Shown here: positions 1 to 9,790 of the stretch, piece by piece | Layout: the number at the start of each line of letters is the position of its first letter | Position numbering within the stretch: position 1 is the stretch's first letter | Translations under genes and position numbers: made by a program | Notes under the pieces: model-generated | The model's database searches: none | What the model was told of the DNA's origin: nothing | The model's input: the letters and a program-made list of their open reading frames with translations, nothing else | NCBI RefSeq assembly: GCF_004379255.2 | Contig: NC_056051.1 | Location: 8,657,968-8,721,967 of the forward strand | Direction: 5' to 3' | Source: Salvia splendens | Lineage: Eukaryota; Streptophyta; Magnoliopsida; Lamiales; Lamiaceae | Length of the DNA stretch: 64,000 nt

Positions 1-114
1 GCAGAAGCCACCGAGCAGAACACAAACCCACCACCACACTAACGCTCAGGAATCGGCTCTCTACACGCTCATGATTAGAGAGAGCCCACACATGCCATCG
101 TCGCTACTCCTGGG

Positions 115-753
115 ATGCGGAGCATCGCAATCAAATCAGGAGTACTGGCCGTTTTGTCCCACTTCTACGGCCTTTCTAAGGAGTGCCCGTATGCTTTTCT
201 GGAGGAATTCTGCCGATACTGTGATATTCAGCCCGTGCCAGCTGGATCCACATCCGAAGATTACAAGCTTAAAGCTATTCCATTCGTTTTGAAGGGGGAC
301 GCTGGTGTCTGGTTGTCTAGGCTGCCAGAAGGATCCATTAGGACTTGGGGCGAATTCCGCATGATATACCTTGATCGTTTCTTTGCAGCATCGAAAACAA
401 GTGCCCTGAAAAGGAAAATTACAGAAGCCAGACAGGAGTATGACGAGCCCCTCGGCCAGTACTGGGATAGGTTCCTAGGGCTGTTTCAAGCATGCCCTAA
501 CCACAAGCTGGGAGAGAAGGAGATCTACTCGATCTTCTATGGCGGACTCACGGTGGACAGCAAGAACGACCTCAACCTCGCAGCACAAGGGGATTTCTCA
601 AAAACTCTTTTTTAGCCAAGCTAAGAATATTTTGGTGAGGCTGATTAAGGCTAAGCGGTCGTATGAAACATCTCGAGGGCAGTACATAAGAGGAGCAGTG
701 CACGCAGCTGAGGCGCTTCCACCGATGAAAAGCTGGAGGCTCGATTTGAGCAG
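115..753 (+). pseudogene. gag: Athila-1 gag, N-terminal half (frameshifted)
   Basis: This encodes the capsid-like part of an Athila Gag, which in an intact element forms the virus-like particle. Residues such as HFYGL, ALPFVLKG-like 'IPFVLKGDAGVWLSRLP', 'FFAASKTSALKRKI' and 'YDEPLGQYWDRF' follow the order of the retrotransposon gag domain. The frame stops at 615, just after a run of T at 606-612. The same gag continues in another frame (SQAKNILVRLIKAKRSYET) to about 690 and then joins the frame starting at 754. A homopolymer length change is therefore the likely cause of the break. The same domain is found in Athila-2 gag (53243-54035), which supports the assignment. The true start is probably further upstream or outside the window. 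Confidence 0.8.
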
Positions 754-2184
754 ATGGGGAAGAAACTGCTGGAAGCAGTAGAAAAAACGAAACCACCGCC
801 ACCGCCTGCACCGAAGGAGACACAGTATGTGCCGCAATCGCCACTGCCAGAAGAGCATCATTACTATTACTGCGAGTTTCCCCCTGAGGTAGAGCAAGTA
901 AACGCCGTAGGCCACTGGAAGACAAATGGCAACTGGATCCAGGGGAAGCAGAGAGATGCTCCGTGGAGGGACCACCCCAACTTCAGATGGACTGATCAAA
1001 ATCAAACCCAACCACAACAGGTACAACCCTCTGACGGGCAGTCCGACTGGCCAGCTCGAATCTTGGATAGACCAAACACTGGAGGGAATAGAATGCAAGG
1101 AGGTCAGGCAGGTTGGTCAAGTGGACCTCAAAGGAACTGGTCAAGTGGAGGACAGTCTAACTGGTCAAGCCGACAACATGAAGGAGAACGGAAGTACCAA
1201 CACCAAGCCCCTCAGTATAGCATCCAGGGTAGGCAACCAAGTAATCAAATGGTGAGTTATGTCCCGCAGTACCACAGGGGAAACCAGCAATCCCAAGGGA
1301 ACCAACAGTACTTCCAAGGAAACCAACAAAATCATTTCCCCCAGAATCAGCCAGAACAGTATGGATCCACTGGCTACTACCAGCAGGGCCATGGAGGAGG
1401 CCGATTTAATCAGAGGTATAACAGGCAGCAAAATGAAGGTACAAGGGATATGATTCCACACCAGTCCCATGATGCTGTGCGAGATATGCAGAAAGCCCAG
1501 AGAGAACAGAGAACTGAATTAGAAATGCTTACGAAGCAGTTATCTCAGGTTGCCATGTCACTGGGCGAGCTAAGAGGTAATGAAGGAAAGATTCCAGCTA
1601 CAGTGCAACCTCCAGCAGGGCGAGAGAATGTCAACACAGTCTCTCTGAAATCAGAAGGAGCTTATCAGAGCTCAACTGCAAGTTTTCCAGCATCCAGGAC
1701 AAGTCTAAATAAAAGCCTTGAATCCAGATCCCTTGATCAAGTCATAGCGAAAGAAGAGTCAAACATCTGTGAACAAGGTGCTGAAAAGAGGAGGAAGGTC
1801 GAAACAGAGGAAGTGACCGGTATGATCCAACCTAGTGATCTTCCCTCCAAGAGAACTGACCCAGGGGTATTTACGCTCTCAATTTCCATCAGAAACGTTC
1901 AAATGGAGCACGCAATGTGCGACCTAGGGACTTCCATCAATATTATGCCATATTCTATATACAAGAGGCTGGAGAATGCTAAGCTCATCAAAACCAATAT
2001 GGAAATACAACTAGCAGACGGGCCTTGCATTTACCCTGAGGGAGTTCTGGAAGATGAAATCGTCAAGGTGAACAGATTCATGTATCCCGCCGACTTCTTT
2101 GTTGTAAAAATGACGGAACCAGGAGCAGAGGAATTAATGAAGCGGCAAAAAAGCCACAGGGCAGAGAGAGCATACAAACAGTAA
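754..2184 (+). pseudogene. Athila-1 gag C-terminal region plus retropepsin-like protease (truncated)
   Basis: The 476-residue frame has three parts. Residues 1 to about 230 are Gln/Asn/Gly-rich and of low complexity, with many NWSSG and GNQQ units, as in Athila gag linkers. Residues about 235-370 are helical and charged. From about residue 375 there is an aspartic protease fold of the retropepsin type. The catalytic motif reads CDLGTSINIMP (the family usually has DLGASVN), followed by IQLADG and VLEDEIVKVNRFMYPADFFVV. The frame then ends in a stop, and the GRPFL/'flap' end of the protease is missing. There is no CCHC zinc knuckle, as is usual in Athila. The product would be non-functional. 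Confidence 0.82.
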
Positions 2185-2639
2185 ACGCTATCAGCCCTCG
2201 GAAACAGGAGTATTCAAAAAAGGAATCCTTCGAAGAGCTATCCTCTGGTTACACTGAAGATGAACAGCTGAAGAGAGAGGCAGCATAATGGTTTGATATG
2301 ACAGTAACTGGAGCAATGGATGATCAAGCCATTAGAAGGGCAATTATGGAATTTTTCCAGCCGTCACAACCAGCCGTGGCAAGAGAGATTACTCAACCAA
2401 GAAGGGTCGAGAGACCACCTGACCAAGCCGCTCCATTAAAAGGAATGCTGAAGAATGAATCCTCGTTTACAGGGTAACTACTTTCCGTATCAGCATCACC
2501 GATGGCTTTCAAGGACTTGTACAGCCAAACAGATCACAAAACAATCAAACCACGATTGTAGAAACAGGAAGAACTACTCTTCCAACACCAACCCCAGCTG
2601 ATGCCCAAGAAGCGAAGTTCAAACTGGTCGGAACCTCGA
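2185..2639 (+). other. Decayed protease-RT linker region of Athila-1
   Basis: No sustained reading frame. Short stretches look like decayed linker sequence between protease and reverse transcriptase, but I cannot assign domains. The catalytic palm (the YxDD-type motif) expected downstream is absent, so a deletion has joined this region to the C-terminal end of RT. Confidence 0.5.
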
Positions 2640-3518
2640 ACAGTCATGGCAAGGCACACTCATGTGGCAAAACTTCCGCACCCTATTAACCAGGAGGTCA
2701 GAGCCTTGTTAAAGTATGTTGGGGCCCGTTGAGGACTCATCAAAGATTTCGCCGGAAGAGCCCAGATCCTGACGAAGCTTCCCCAGGATGACGTAAAGTT
2801 AAAATTTTCTTAGGTCTGCAAGGCCGCGTTCCCATTTCTGAAAGATCGATCGATGAGTTATTATATAATACGCGGCCCTGACTGGAATCACTCCTTTGAA
2901 GTGATATGTGAGACTAGTAACTGTGCTTTGGGAGCAATATTAAGTCAGAAAATCCAAGGGAAAAGTTATGTTGTCCTCTATGCATCAAAAACCTTGGGTC
3001 AGGCGCAAAGGAACTATGATGTGACCGAAAAAGAGATGCTATCAGTAGTCTTCGCATTTGAGAAGTTCAGACAGCACCTACGAGGTTCCAAAGTGATGGT
3101 GTATACAAACCATGCGGCCATCAAATTCCTATCGTCGAAGAGGAGATCAAACCCGCATTTGATCAGATGGTTACTCCTTCTACAGGAGTTTGAGTGGGAA
3201 GTAGTTGATAGGAGAAGATGTGAAAACATAGAAGCGAGTCACCTACGCCAAATTCTGCAAAAACAAAATACGGAAGCCATTCCAGACCCTGAAAGGCACA
3301 TGCATCTGATCAAGTCGAAGTCTGAAGGACAACGGATCTGCCAGGAAAGAAGGATTGATCAAAGCAAACAGAGAAGCTGGGAGCAACTTGCGCCTAAAAT
3401 AGCAAAGTTCGCAGGAAGGACCAACAGTTTGGAGGAAAGCAAGTTACCCGGAAGGAACAGAATGGAGGCGTTTGTAGTGGACGACATTTCACTACCAATG
3501 CCTAGCTCACGCCAGTAA
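2640..3518 (+). pseudogene. Athila-1 RT C-terminal end and RNase H (broken)
   Basis: The stretch 2700-2850 translates in broken frames to an RT thumb-like segment (DFAGRAQILTKLPQDD, then KAAFPFLKD). From 2853 an open 221-residue frame carries the Ty3/gypsy RNase H. Visible landmarks are FEVICETSNCALGAILSQ, YASKTLGQAQRNYDVTEKEML, FEKFRQHLRGSKVMVYTNHAAI and IRWLLLLQEFEWEV. Three family residues are altered: the first catalytic Asp (normally CDAS) reads CETS, the YTDH Asp reads YTNH, and the terminal 'ADHLSR' reads 'ASHLRQ'. The enzyme is therefore almost certainly dead. The last 60 residues do not match RNase H and probably come from decayed sequence. Athila-2 has the intact counterpart at 35006-36070. 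Confidence 0.8.
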
Positions 3519-3995
3519 ACAGGTAGAAGGAGTGACCGGGTATTCATGGATAGTCTTTTTAGTGTAAATTCTAAATCTCTTAATCTGATCAAGTGACATT
3601 CCAAGAGACCCGGTCAAATCCTTGTTAGTGTAAATAGTCTTTTTAAGTGTGTCAAATTTTTCTTAGTTAATAAAAAAATCGGAAGTCGAGGAAAGAAACT
3701 GATCAAGTGGAATTATGTGAGCTGCCATCGGGATTTAATGTTCCACGTGATCAGTGCAAATTGAATTTACTTGGTGGTGCAGTGATTGAGTTGATAAGAG
3801 CAGGTGATGATAAGATGTGCGCAGTAATTAGAGAGTTGTCAGGCGGAGCCGACTGTTGAAATGAAAGGATGACCTGGAGAGAGGAAGGAAGCGTATCGGA
3901 GAAGCTTTGCCATCTGGCATTCTGAAAAGGCGTGCCAGTACGCGAAAAGTCACAGAGATCTCAATAGGCAGGGATCTCAATAGTCGGAGTTTGAG
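3519..3995 (+). other. Non-coding stretch of Athila-1 between RNase H and the downstream ORF
   Basis: No convincing reading frame, and integrase is absent here. The stretch contains several TGATCAAG-like copies (about 3586, 3699 and 3748). A direct repeat 'gatctcaatag' lies at about 3957 and 3974, directly ahead of the TATA box. Confidence 0.5.
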
Positions 3996-4003
3996 TATAA
4001 AAG
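3996..4003 (+). promoter_or_regulatory. TATA box-like element inside Athila-1
   Basis: TATAAAAG lies 114 bases upstream of an ATG at 4110 that opens a 138-codon frame. The interval is C/T-rich (ctatcctcatctaattctc) as in plant leaders. This is the arrangement of a plant pol II core promoter. It could be an internal promoter for the accessory ORF or an LTR-like remnant; no expression evidence exists here. Confidence 0.4.
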
Positions 4004-4109
4004 GGGGTTTTCCGAATCTCACTTTCTATCAACTACCTTCAGAACCCTTGTGCTATCCTCATCTAATTCTCTCCAAATTCAAGTCACCAGCAAACATAAT
4101 CAGAAAGAA

Positions 4110-4523
4110 ATGCAGGGCAATCAACTCGAGACCTCCAATACCTCCTCATTTTCTTCAGGAGCCGGTCTCAACAGTAATAATCAGAGATCCTTTTCACCAC
4201 CAAGTCCACCAATCACCAAAACACCATTATTACCCCCTAGATTCATCGGCCCACTCCAATATATGGACCAGGCTGACATAGGGCGTGTGGACTCTGTGCT
4301 CAGAAGTTTTCCCGTCGGCACTGACCCCGTGGAGATTTACACCGCCCTAAAAGCTCGCCTAAGAATTTCTCTGTCTAAAGACCCTGCTCCGCCACCACCA
4401 ACAGAAGGGTTGCCTCGTCCCAGCGACCTCCTTCTACGACGAAAGGAGGCAGAATTTAACCTCTCATCGACTATAGAGGAAGACTCCATCCCGAGAAAGA
4501 TGCGCCACCAGACAATGAACTAG
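4110..4523 (+). CDS. Hypothetical accessory ORF of Athila-1 (Pro/Ser-rich)
   Basis: I do not recognise a family. The chosen start (MQGNQLETSN) is the first good ATG after the TATA box at 3996; an in-frame ATG also exists at 4050. Residues 1-50 are Ser/Pro-rich and disordered-looking. Residues 50-90 (IGPLQYMDQADIGRVDSVLRSFPVGTDPVEIYTALKARLRI) look amphipathic and folded. The rest contains a Pro run and a charged tail. It sits where Athila elements carry the extra ORF downstream of pol, sometimes called env-like, so it may be the N-terminal stub of that ORF. It shows no signal peptide or membrane segment. The frame may be a chance survivor of decay. Confidence 0.4.
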   Translation: MQGNQLETSNTSSFSSGAGLNSNNQRSFSPPSPPITKTPLLPPRFIGPLQYMDQADIGRVDSVLRSFPVGTDPVEIYTALKARLRISLSKDPAPPPPTEGLPRPSDLLLRRKEAEFNLSSTIEEDSIPRKMRHQTMN

Positions 4524-4897
4524 CTACTTCTTGAAGCTGAGGGTTCAAGGCAGCAAGCAAGACTGTAGAGAGCAACCAGGTGAGAGCAGAGGAAGAGAGC
4601 AGAGGAAGGGGGAAGAAAATATCCTTTCATCCCCTAGTACCAGCCACCATACCAACCAAGCTATGAGGCTTGCTAACGCTGCTACCATGCTCCCCCCCAA
4701 CGAAGGAAAAAAAGAATAAAAAATATACCAAGGAGGAGGAGCTCCGATAAACACGAAGCCTTGGAAGCAATAAGGAAGGCCTGTGTAATGGAGGCGATAA
4801 GGAAGGCACGCAACATTCCTCTGATTCAACAATCTAGAAGGCAGTAGTATCACCCTTAACCCTGTTTCTTTGTGTAAATTATGTTTTTGACTCCGTT

Positions 4898-4932
4898 CTC
4901 ACACTTAGTCCTGTATCTGGACTAAGTGTGAG
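4898..4932 (+). repeat. Perfect 14-bp stem-loop (Athila-1 hairpin 1)
   Basis: The left arm ctcacacttagtcc (4898-4911) and right arm ggactaagtgtgag (4919-4932) are exact complements around a 7-base loop. The right arm runs on into aagttt. It therefore matches the core of the element's polypurine tract (aagtgtgagcagtt, 6489-6502) with one difference. Confidence 0.85.
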
Positions 4933-5018
4933 AAGTTTATGGAAGTTGTTCTCTGCTTTGCCTATATCTGTTTTATTTTGTTGTGTGGTTATTAGCATGT
5001 TTTGATTGCTGGCACTGC

Positions 5019-5053
5019 CTCACACTTAGCCCAGTGTCTGGTCTAAGTGTGAG
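5019..5053 (+). repeat. Stem-loop (Athila-1 hairpin 2)
   Basis: Arms ctcacacttag (5019-5029) and ctaagtgtgag (5043-5053) are exact complements. A further CC/GG pairing is possible inside the loop. It is the same design as the hairpin 121 bases upstream, and the right arm is again followed by aagtt. Confidence 0.82.
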
Positions 5054-6488
5054 AAGTTCCCTTGATTGTTGTTATGCCATCGCCTGTGCCTAACCCTTCT
5101 ATCCACTGCATCCAGTCCCTCGAGGACGAGTTCATATGCAGTGGGGAGGGGGGACGAGTTAGTTACAGTAGAATCATACATGCTAAAATTTTTTCTCGAA
5201 AATAACAAATTCCAGGTAGTAATAAATAGGCAATATGCATGAAATTGGGTAAATGGAAGACTTGATTACTTTTTGGGAGAGTTAGAAAAAGGATTCAGTA
5301 AGTTCACATGTAAAACTTGATTGCAAAAACTTGATCAATTTGAATGACGCAAGTATGATGGAAACGCTCAATTTCTAAACCAATTGTGAAGCCTCTCTAT
5401 ATGTGAGTTATAAGCTAAAAGTAGAACACTTTCTACTATTTTTACAAAAGAAAAAAAAATTACGAGAGGCTGACTTTTAATATTGAGATGAAAATTGCAC
5501 AAGTAGTAATGACTAAAGGTATTATGACCTAACCATTTGAGCCGTGTTCTTCTTTCGTTCCACAAATCTGCCTCATTAGTCAAGGCACCCCCTAGTAGCC
5601 AATTCGAGCCCATACACTCTTTCCCTTTCTTTGAAGCCTTAAAAACAAATTCAAAGTTTCATATCACATGAGGAAAGATGGTCAAAGAAATGAAGTTTGT
5701 CAAGGGAAACAAAAGGGGGATAGCAATAAGAATGGTCGGAATAAAGGGTAGCCGGGTTGATCAAGTTAGACAATCAGGTTGATCATATGAAAAGAATGAA
5801 AAAGTTTTAAAAAAAAAAGAAAAAGAAGGAGGGCAGGAAATAGTTGTAACCTGACCCAGAAAATCAAAAGTAAAAATAATAATAAGCCGAAGGTTATAAG
5901 GCTAAAGGTCGAAATCTGACCAAGAAGGAGCACCAAGAAATAAATATCCCAATTCTAATCCAGCGAGTTTAGTCAAAGTTTTGGCCTTTCGACTCATGTG
6001 ATTTTTCTTTAAAAATTTTAAATTTAAACGTAGAACCCCTAGGACCCTAACCTAACACGTTACTACCCTTGAGCCCCGTTACAACCCAAAACAAAGACCT
6101 TAAGGAACTATCTTGTGTAGTCTGATTCAAAGTATTAAATTTTTGGCAACACCGAGTGAACAGTCCTAACATCTCTGGTGAGAAAGGAGTGACTGAGTGA
6201 ATTCAACAATGGTTTTTAAATTGAGCAATCTTGACAAGCTGACACCTTGATCAAGCAAAGGCAAAAGAGAAGGAACACAAGCTACTGACAAATGGATTGA
6301 CCTCGACCTCGGGTATGATTGTTGGAAAATTATTCGGTTTAATGCATACATGTGAATACGTGTTTTTATCTTAAAGTTTTGTTTTTCTTTTCGTTTTCCT
6401 TTACTAGTGAAATAAGTAAACCATGCGTGGAATCTGTGCCTTATCTTTTTCTTTTATTTTTCTTTATACTTGAGGACAAGTATGTTTT

Positions 6489-6502
6489 AAGTGTGAGCAG
6501 TT
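6489..6502 (+). other. Polypurine tract of Athila-1
   Basis: aagtgtgagcagtt lies directly before the 3' LTR start TGATAAGG. The same sequence precedes the 3' LTR of Athila-2 on the minus strand (28473-28486). By family analogy this purine-rich RNA segment primes plus-strand DNA synthesis. Confidence 0.8.
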
Positions 6503-6963
6503 TGATAAGGCTCATTTCATGCATCGGTTTAAGGGTGAAATACATGCTACTTGATCGGTTTATTGATCAAAACAAGTGTTAAATGTGCAGAAATACCACT
6601 TAACCAAGGCAGCAAGGCCGAACTGATCAAGCAAGTACAAAAGGCGATAAAAGGCCAAGAATCGGGGGAGTTGATCAAGGGGGAGCGATCAAGCAGTTAG
6701 GTGGGGACCGCTGGCTTCTAGAAGAAGAACACGTGAGGAAATGAGCTAGATATAGCGCACCATTCTGTTATCAAGGACGACGTTCTAGAAGGGGACACGT
6801 GCTGGAATAAGAGACGCAAGGACGAAGCTGAGTCACGAATCTGTTACCAAAAGGCGTCGTCATTCTGGAAGAACAACACGTAGCAATCAATGAGTCGCTC
6901 ACTTTCAGAATGAGCGAATATTCCCTGTCAAGATCGTTATCCAGCCGGCGGCCGAATCGAGCT

Positions 6964-6970
6964 TATAAAT
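6964..6970 (+). promoter_or_regulatory. TATA box of the Athila-1 LTR
   Basis: TATAAAT in a 'gagcttataaatagaggg' context about 460 bases into the LTR, the usual place for an LTR promoter. Transcription would start about 30 bases downstream, at the edge of the tagttta repeat block. Confidence 0.6.
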
Positions 6971-7014
6971 AGAGGGTGTGCAACCACAAGAAGGCATCCG
7001 AGACTTTACTTTCC

Positions 7015-7110
7015 GTCTAGTTTAGCTTAGCTTAGTTTAGCTCTCTAGCTTAGTTTAGTTCAGCTCTCTATCTTAGTTTAGTTCAGTTCTCTAGCTTAGT
7101 TTAAAGGGCG
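7015..7110 (+). repeat. Short tandem repeat in the R region of the Athila-1 LTR
   Basis: About three diverged copies of a 23-base unit, of the form 'ctctctagcttagtttag' plus 'ttcag', follow a shorter agcttagtttagctt stretch. The block begins about 45 bases downstream of the TATA box, so it would form the start of the transcript. Confidence 0.7.
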
Positions 7111-8090
7111 ACCGAAAGGGAGCGCTGCAGAATACTCATTTCTGTTAGCGTTATCTTAAGTTTCCCGCTGAGATTTTTCTCAGTTTTTACCGCTTTCTTA
7201 GATTCCAAAGTGTTAGCTTAGTTTAAATTTCACGTTGTACTCAGCTTTTAGTTTAATCAAAGTTATTGTCGCTTTTAATCCGCGCATTTACTTTTCTGTT
7301 ATTACCTGCAATTCACTTGATCCAGTAGTTAAATTTTGTAGCACCCCGGAAAATTTTTGACTTTTTTTATTTGATGGCTTATTTTTGTTTTATTAATGTG
7401 GATGTTGATTTGGAAATGCATTTTTGGAAATTGATTTCTACGAGGTTGTGTTAACGATGTGAAATTAATGGTTGAGAGTTATGTGGAATAATATGATATG
7501 TTTTCCAATGGGCGGGATTTAATTAAATAGGATCATGCATATTTGTGCCAGTTACCTTATTCAAATTCTTTTCGGCATTTCTATTTATTGGAAGTAATAT
7601 CTTATTTCTTGGATTTATTTAATTATTTTGGGATATTTATCCTAATTAAATCTAAAACCAAAATATTCTTATTTATTTTTCCATGATTTTCAAAATCTCA
7701 TATTTTTGGGAGATGAGAAATTAAGTATTCTATAATTGATTTCTTACTTATTTCTTTCCATGAATGAATTGGAATATTCTAGCCAATCTTGCCTTACTTT
7801 ATTCTATTAAAGATTTGGAAATTTTTCTGGTGGGAGGAACCTTAAACCACACGCCTACTTCTCATTATTTTTGGAGGATTTTACAAATTTCTCTACTCCG
7901 TATTATTTTATTCTACTCCGTGAAACACCAAATTAAATCATAAGCTAATTAAATAGCTATGATTTTCAAAAATCCTCCCCTTATTTCTCCCCATAATTCA
8001 CGCCTCCCTCCCCCCCAAATCTCTCAAATCTTTATTTGATTTATTCTCCCAAATCTTCAATTAATTGTGGGATATATTATTTCCTAACTC

Positions 8091-8098
8091 TATAAATA
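8091..8098 (+). promoter_or_regulatory. TATA box of the gag-only element's 5' LTR
   Basis: TATAAATA, in an 'actctataaataaaacc' context, about 755 bases into the LTR. It is repeated in the 3' LTR at 13161, and a related TATAAATA sits at 25773 in the plus-strand LTR of the neighbouring family. Downstream C-rich sequence is typical of plant 5' leaders. Confidence 0.65.
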
Positions 8099-8579
8099 AA
8101 ACCAAAAACCTAACCCTAAAACCATCTCACACGCCTCCCTCTCAAATCACACGCCCCTCCCCTTGCTCCATCTTCTCCCACACTTGTTTTTCTACTCTAC
8201 TCAAGATTCTTTCGATTCGCCAAGAGTTTGTTGAAGAATCAAGAGTTATATTCGTTTCTACCGATTGTTTCGTTCAAGAAAGGTACAATCAAACCTCTAT
8301 TCTTCATTCCTCTCCATCCAAACATTCTTTCGACTCCCTCATGCATCTAGTGAGTGTAGAGATTTCAAATCTAAGGATTTAATCGGTGGGGAATTTGTGT
8401 TTGCATTTATGTAGGCGTTTTGAATGCAATTTTGTGAAGTTTGATTTGAATCTTTGGTGAATGATGTGAGTTTATGGGCAAACATGATTATGAGAACCTT
8501 TTAAGCATGATTATGTATTTTCCAGCATGAAAAGTTGGGGTTTGTTTGATGGAAGATGAAAACCTTATTTTCGAAACTA

Positions 8580-9141
8580 TGAACCTGAAATCTGTGGTGC
8601 ACGACCAGTAGCTTCTGATCTGTAATTGACTCATCAAACAAACGAATTGTGATATGAAATTTTTACTGAGTCAACTTCAAGGTGTTTTCCGTCTCTCGTG
8701 TAAATTCCAGCCCTTTTTATCGAAAAATAAATTTTTAATAATATTTTGAAGTTGACTGAACAAATCTGCCAGAAACCTGTGTTCTCGCCAAGAATGTTTC
8801 GTTTTCTTTTTGACTGACCAAATGACCTCCGATTGATGTGATTCTTGAACTATATGAAAATTTGAAGTGTCGTATAAGTCGTGTAAAATTTTCAGCCTTT
8901 TTAGGCATTGGATGAATTTATGGTAAAGTTTTGAAATGAACTGCGCAGTGCTGTTAGAAATTTTATGTTCCGACAAGAGAGTTTAATTATTTATTTGACT
9001 GACTAAACGACGTGATTTCAGTGTGAAAATTTGTCAGGATGAACATGAATGTGTATTCTGTGTTGTGACCAAAATTTAGCTTCATATGAGGTCGGGTGAA
9101 TATTTAGTGATTTTTATAAAACGGTCGCGCAGTTCTGCCAG
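8580..9141 (+). repeat. Three diverged 185-bp tandem modules inside the LTR
   Basis: Module ends are marked by 'ctgccag' or 'ctgttag' at 8766-8772, 8951-8957 and 9135-9141, a period of about 185 bases. Each module carries a 'tgactgacyaaacgac'-like part, a 'tcagcttcatatgag'-like part and a 'gaactgcgcagt'-like part. The same arrangement recurs in every LTR of this family in the window, for example 26296-26655 (+) and 40420-40960 (-). Confidence 0.7.
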
Positions 9142-9717
9142 TTTTCTGCTTTGATAAAAGGATATTTATTTTCAAGTTTAAAAGTATTATATGATGCATG
9201 TATATCCAAGGAACGTGTTTAATGATGTGATCGCGTGAGACACGTCGAAATATACTATGGTGTGTTTTTCCATCTTTGTGACGAACGTTGGGTTTGGTAA
9301 TTTTGAGAGAACGGTGAAAGAAACGATAGGACATGCATGGTAATATGTTTTTGCGGAAGGCTGACTTGTGTTGTCGTTGACAAGGGTGATTGTGTATTCG
9401 TGAACTCGAGGAACGAGAGTTGCCATAAGTTGGATCGTGAATTGTTAAGCGGACGAGGTGGGCTTTCTTTTCAAACCTCTTTATTTTTCCGAAAATATGA
9501 TGTGGTGTTATAAGGATGGTTTAAAGTGTTATGTCATACCGTGATTGTTTTGATGTTGAGATTTTTGTCTGATGCCTAGTTCGTTTGAGCTTGCTCCGTT
9601 AGGCTATAGGGCTATGTTGAGATTGTGCTTGATGCCTAGTTTGTGAGTCCGCTCCATTAGGCTACAGGGCTATGATAAACGAATTCGGGTCTGAGTAGGG
9701 CCGCAAACCCTATCAGG

Positions 9718-9790
9718 CTGTGTACACAGAGGGGATCTTGAGCCGTCCTTGCTAGTCGGCCGGTCTCGTGGGCGAATAGTGTGGCCACAC
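9718..9790 (+). repeat. Palindrome pair in the LTR
   Basis: CTGTGTACACAG (9718-9729) and GTGTGGCCACAC (9779-9790) are perfect 12-bp palindromes about 50 bases apart, with 'ctagtcggccggtctcgtgg' between them. The cassette is retained in the LTRs at 14788-14860, 22885-22957, 39837-39895, 49088-49160, 55905-55975 and 58438-58510, with small losses in some copies. Confidence 0.75.

Larger units (their letters stand above)
4524..6488 (+). other. Long non-coding 3' region of Athila-1
   Basis: This AT-rich stretch has no supported gene. Contents are two stem-loops (4898-4932 and 5019-5053), Pro/Ser-type decayed coding traces up to about 4720, A-rich runs near 5810 and 5880, and TTGATCAA-type motifs near 5331, 5755 and 6247. 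It ends with 'acttgaggacaagtatgt' immediately ahead of the polypurine tract. Long 3' non-coding regions are normal for Athila elements. Confidence 0.7.
6503..7336 (+). repeat. 3' LTR of Athila-1, left part
   Basis: Begins TGATAAGG immediately after the polypurine tract. It carries a TATA box at 6964 and a short tandem repeat at about 7015-7110. It is cut at 7336 by the gag-only element, whose 5-bp target duplication AATTT is 7332-7336. Its continuation is 15569 to about 15885. Confidence 0.82.

Noticed and set aside
8065..8382. 105-codon frame in the 5' LTR, repeated at 13135-13452
   Set aside because: It spans the TATA box and is kept in both copies only because the LTRs are near-identical. 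Other LTRs of the family do not keep the frame.
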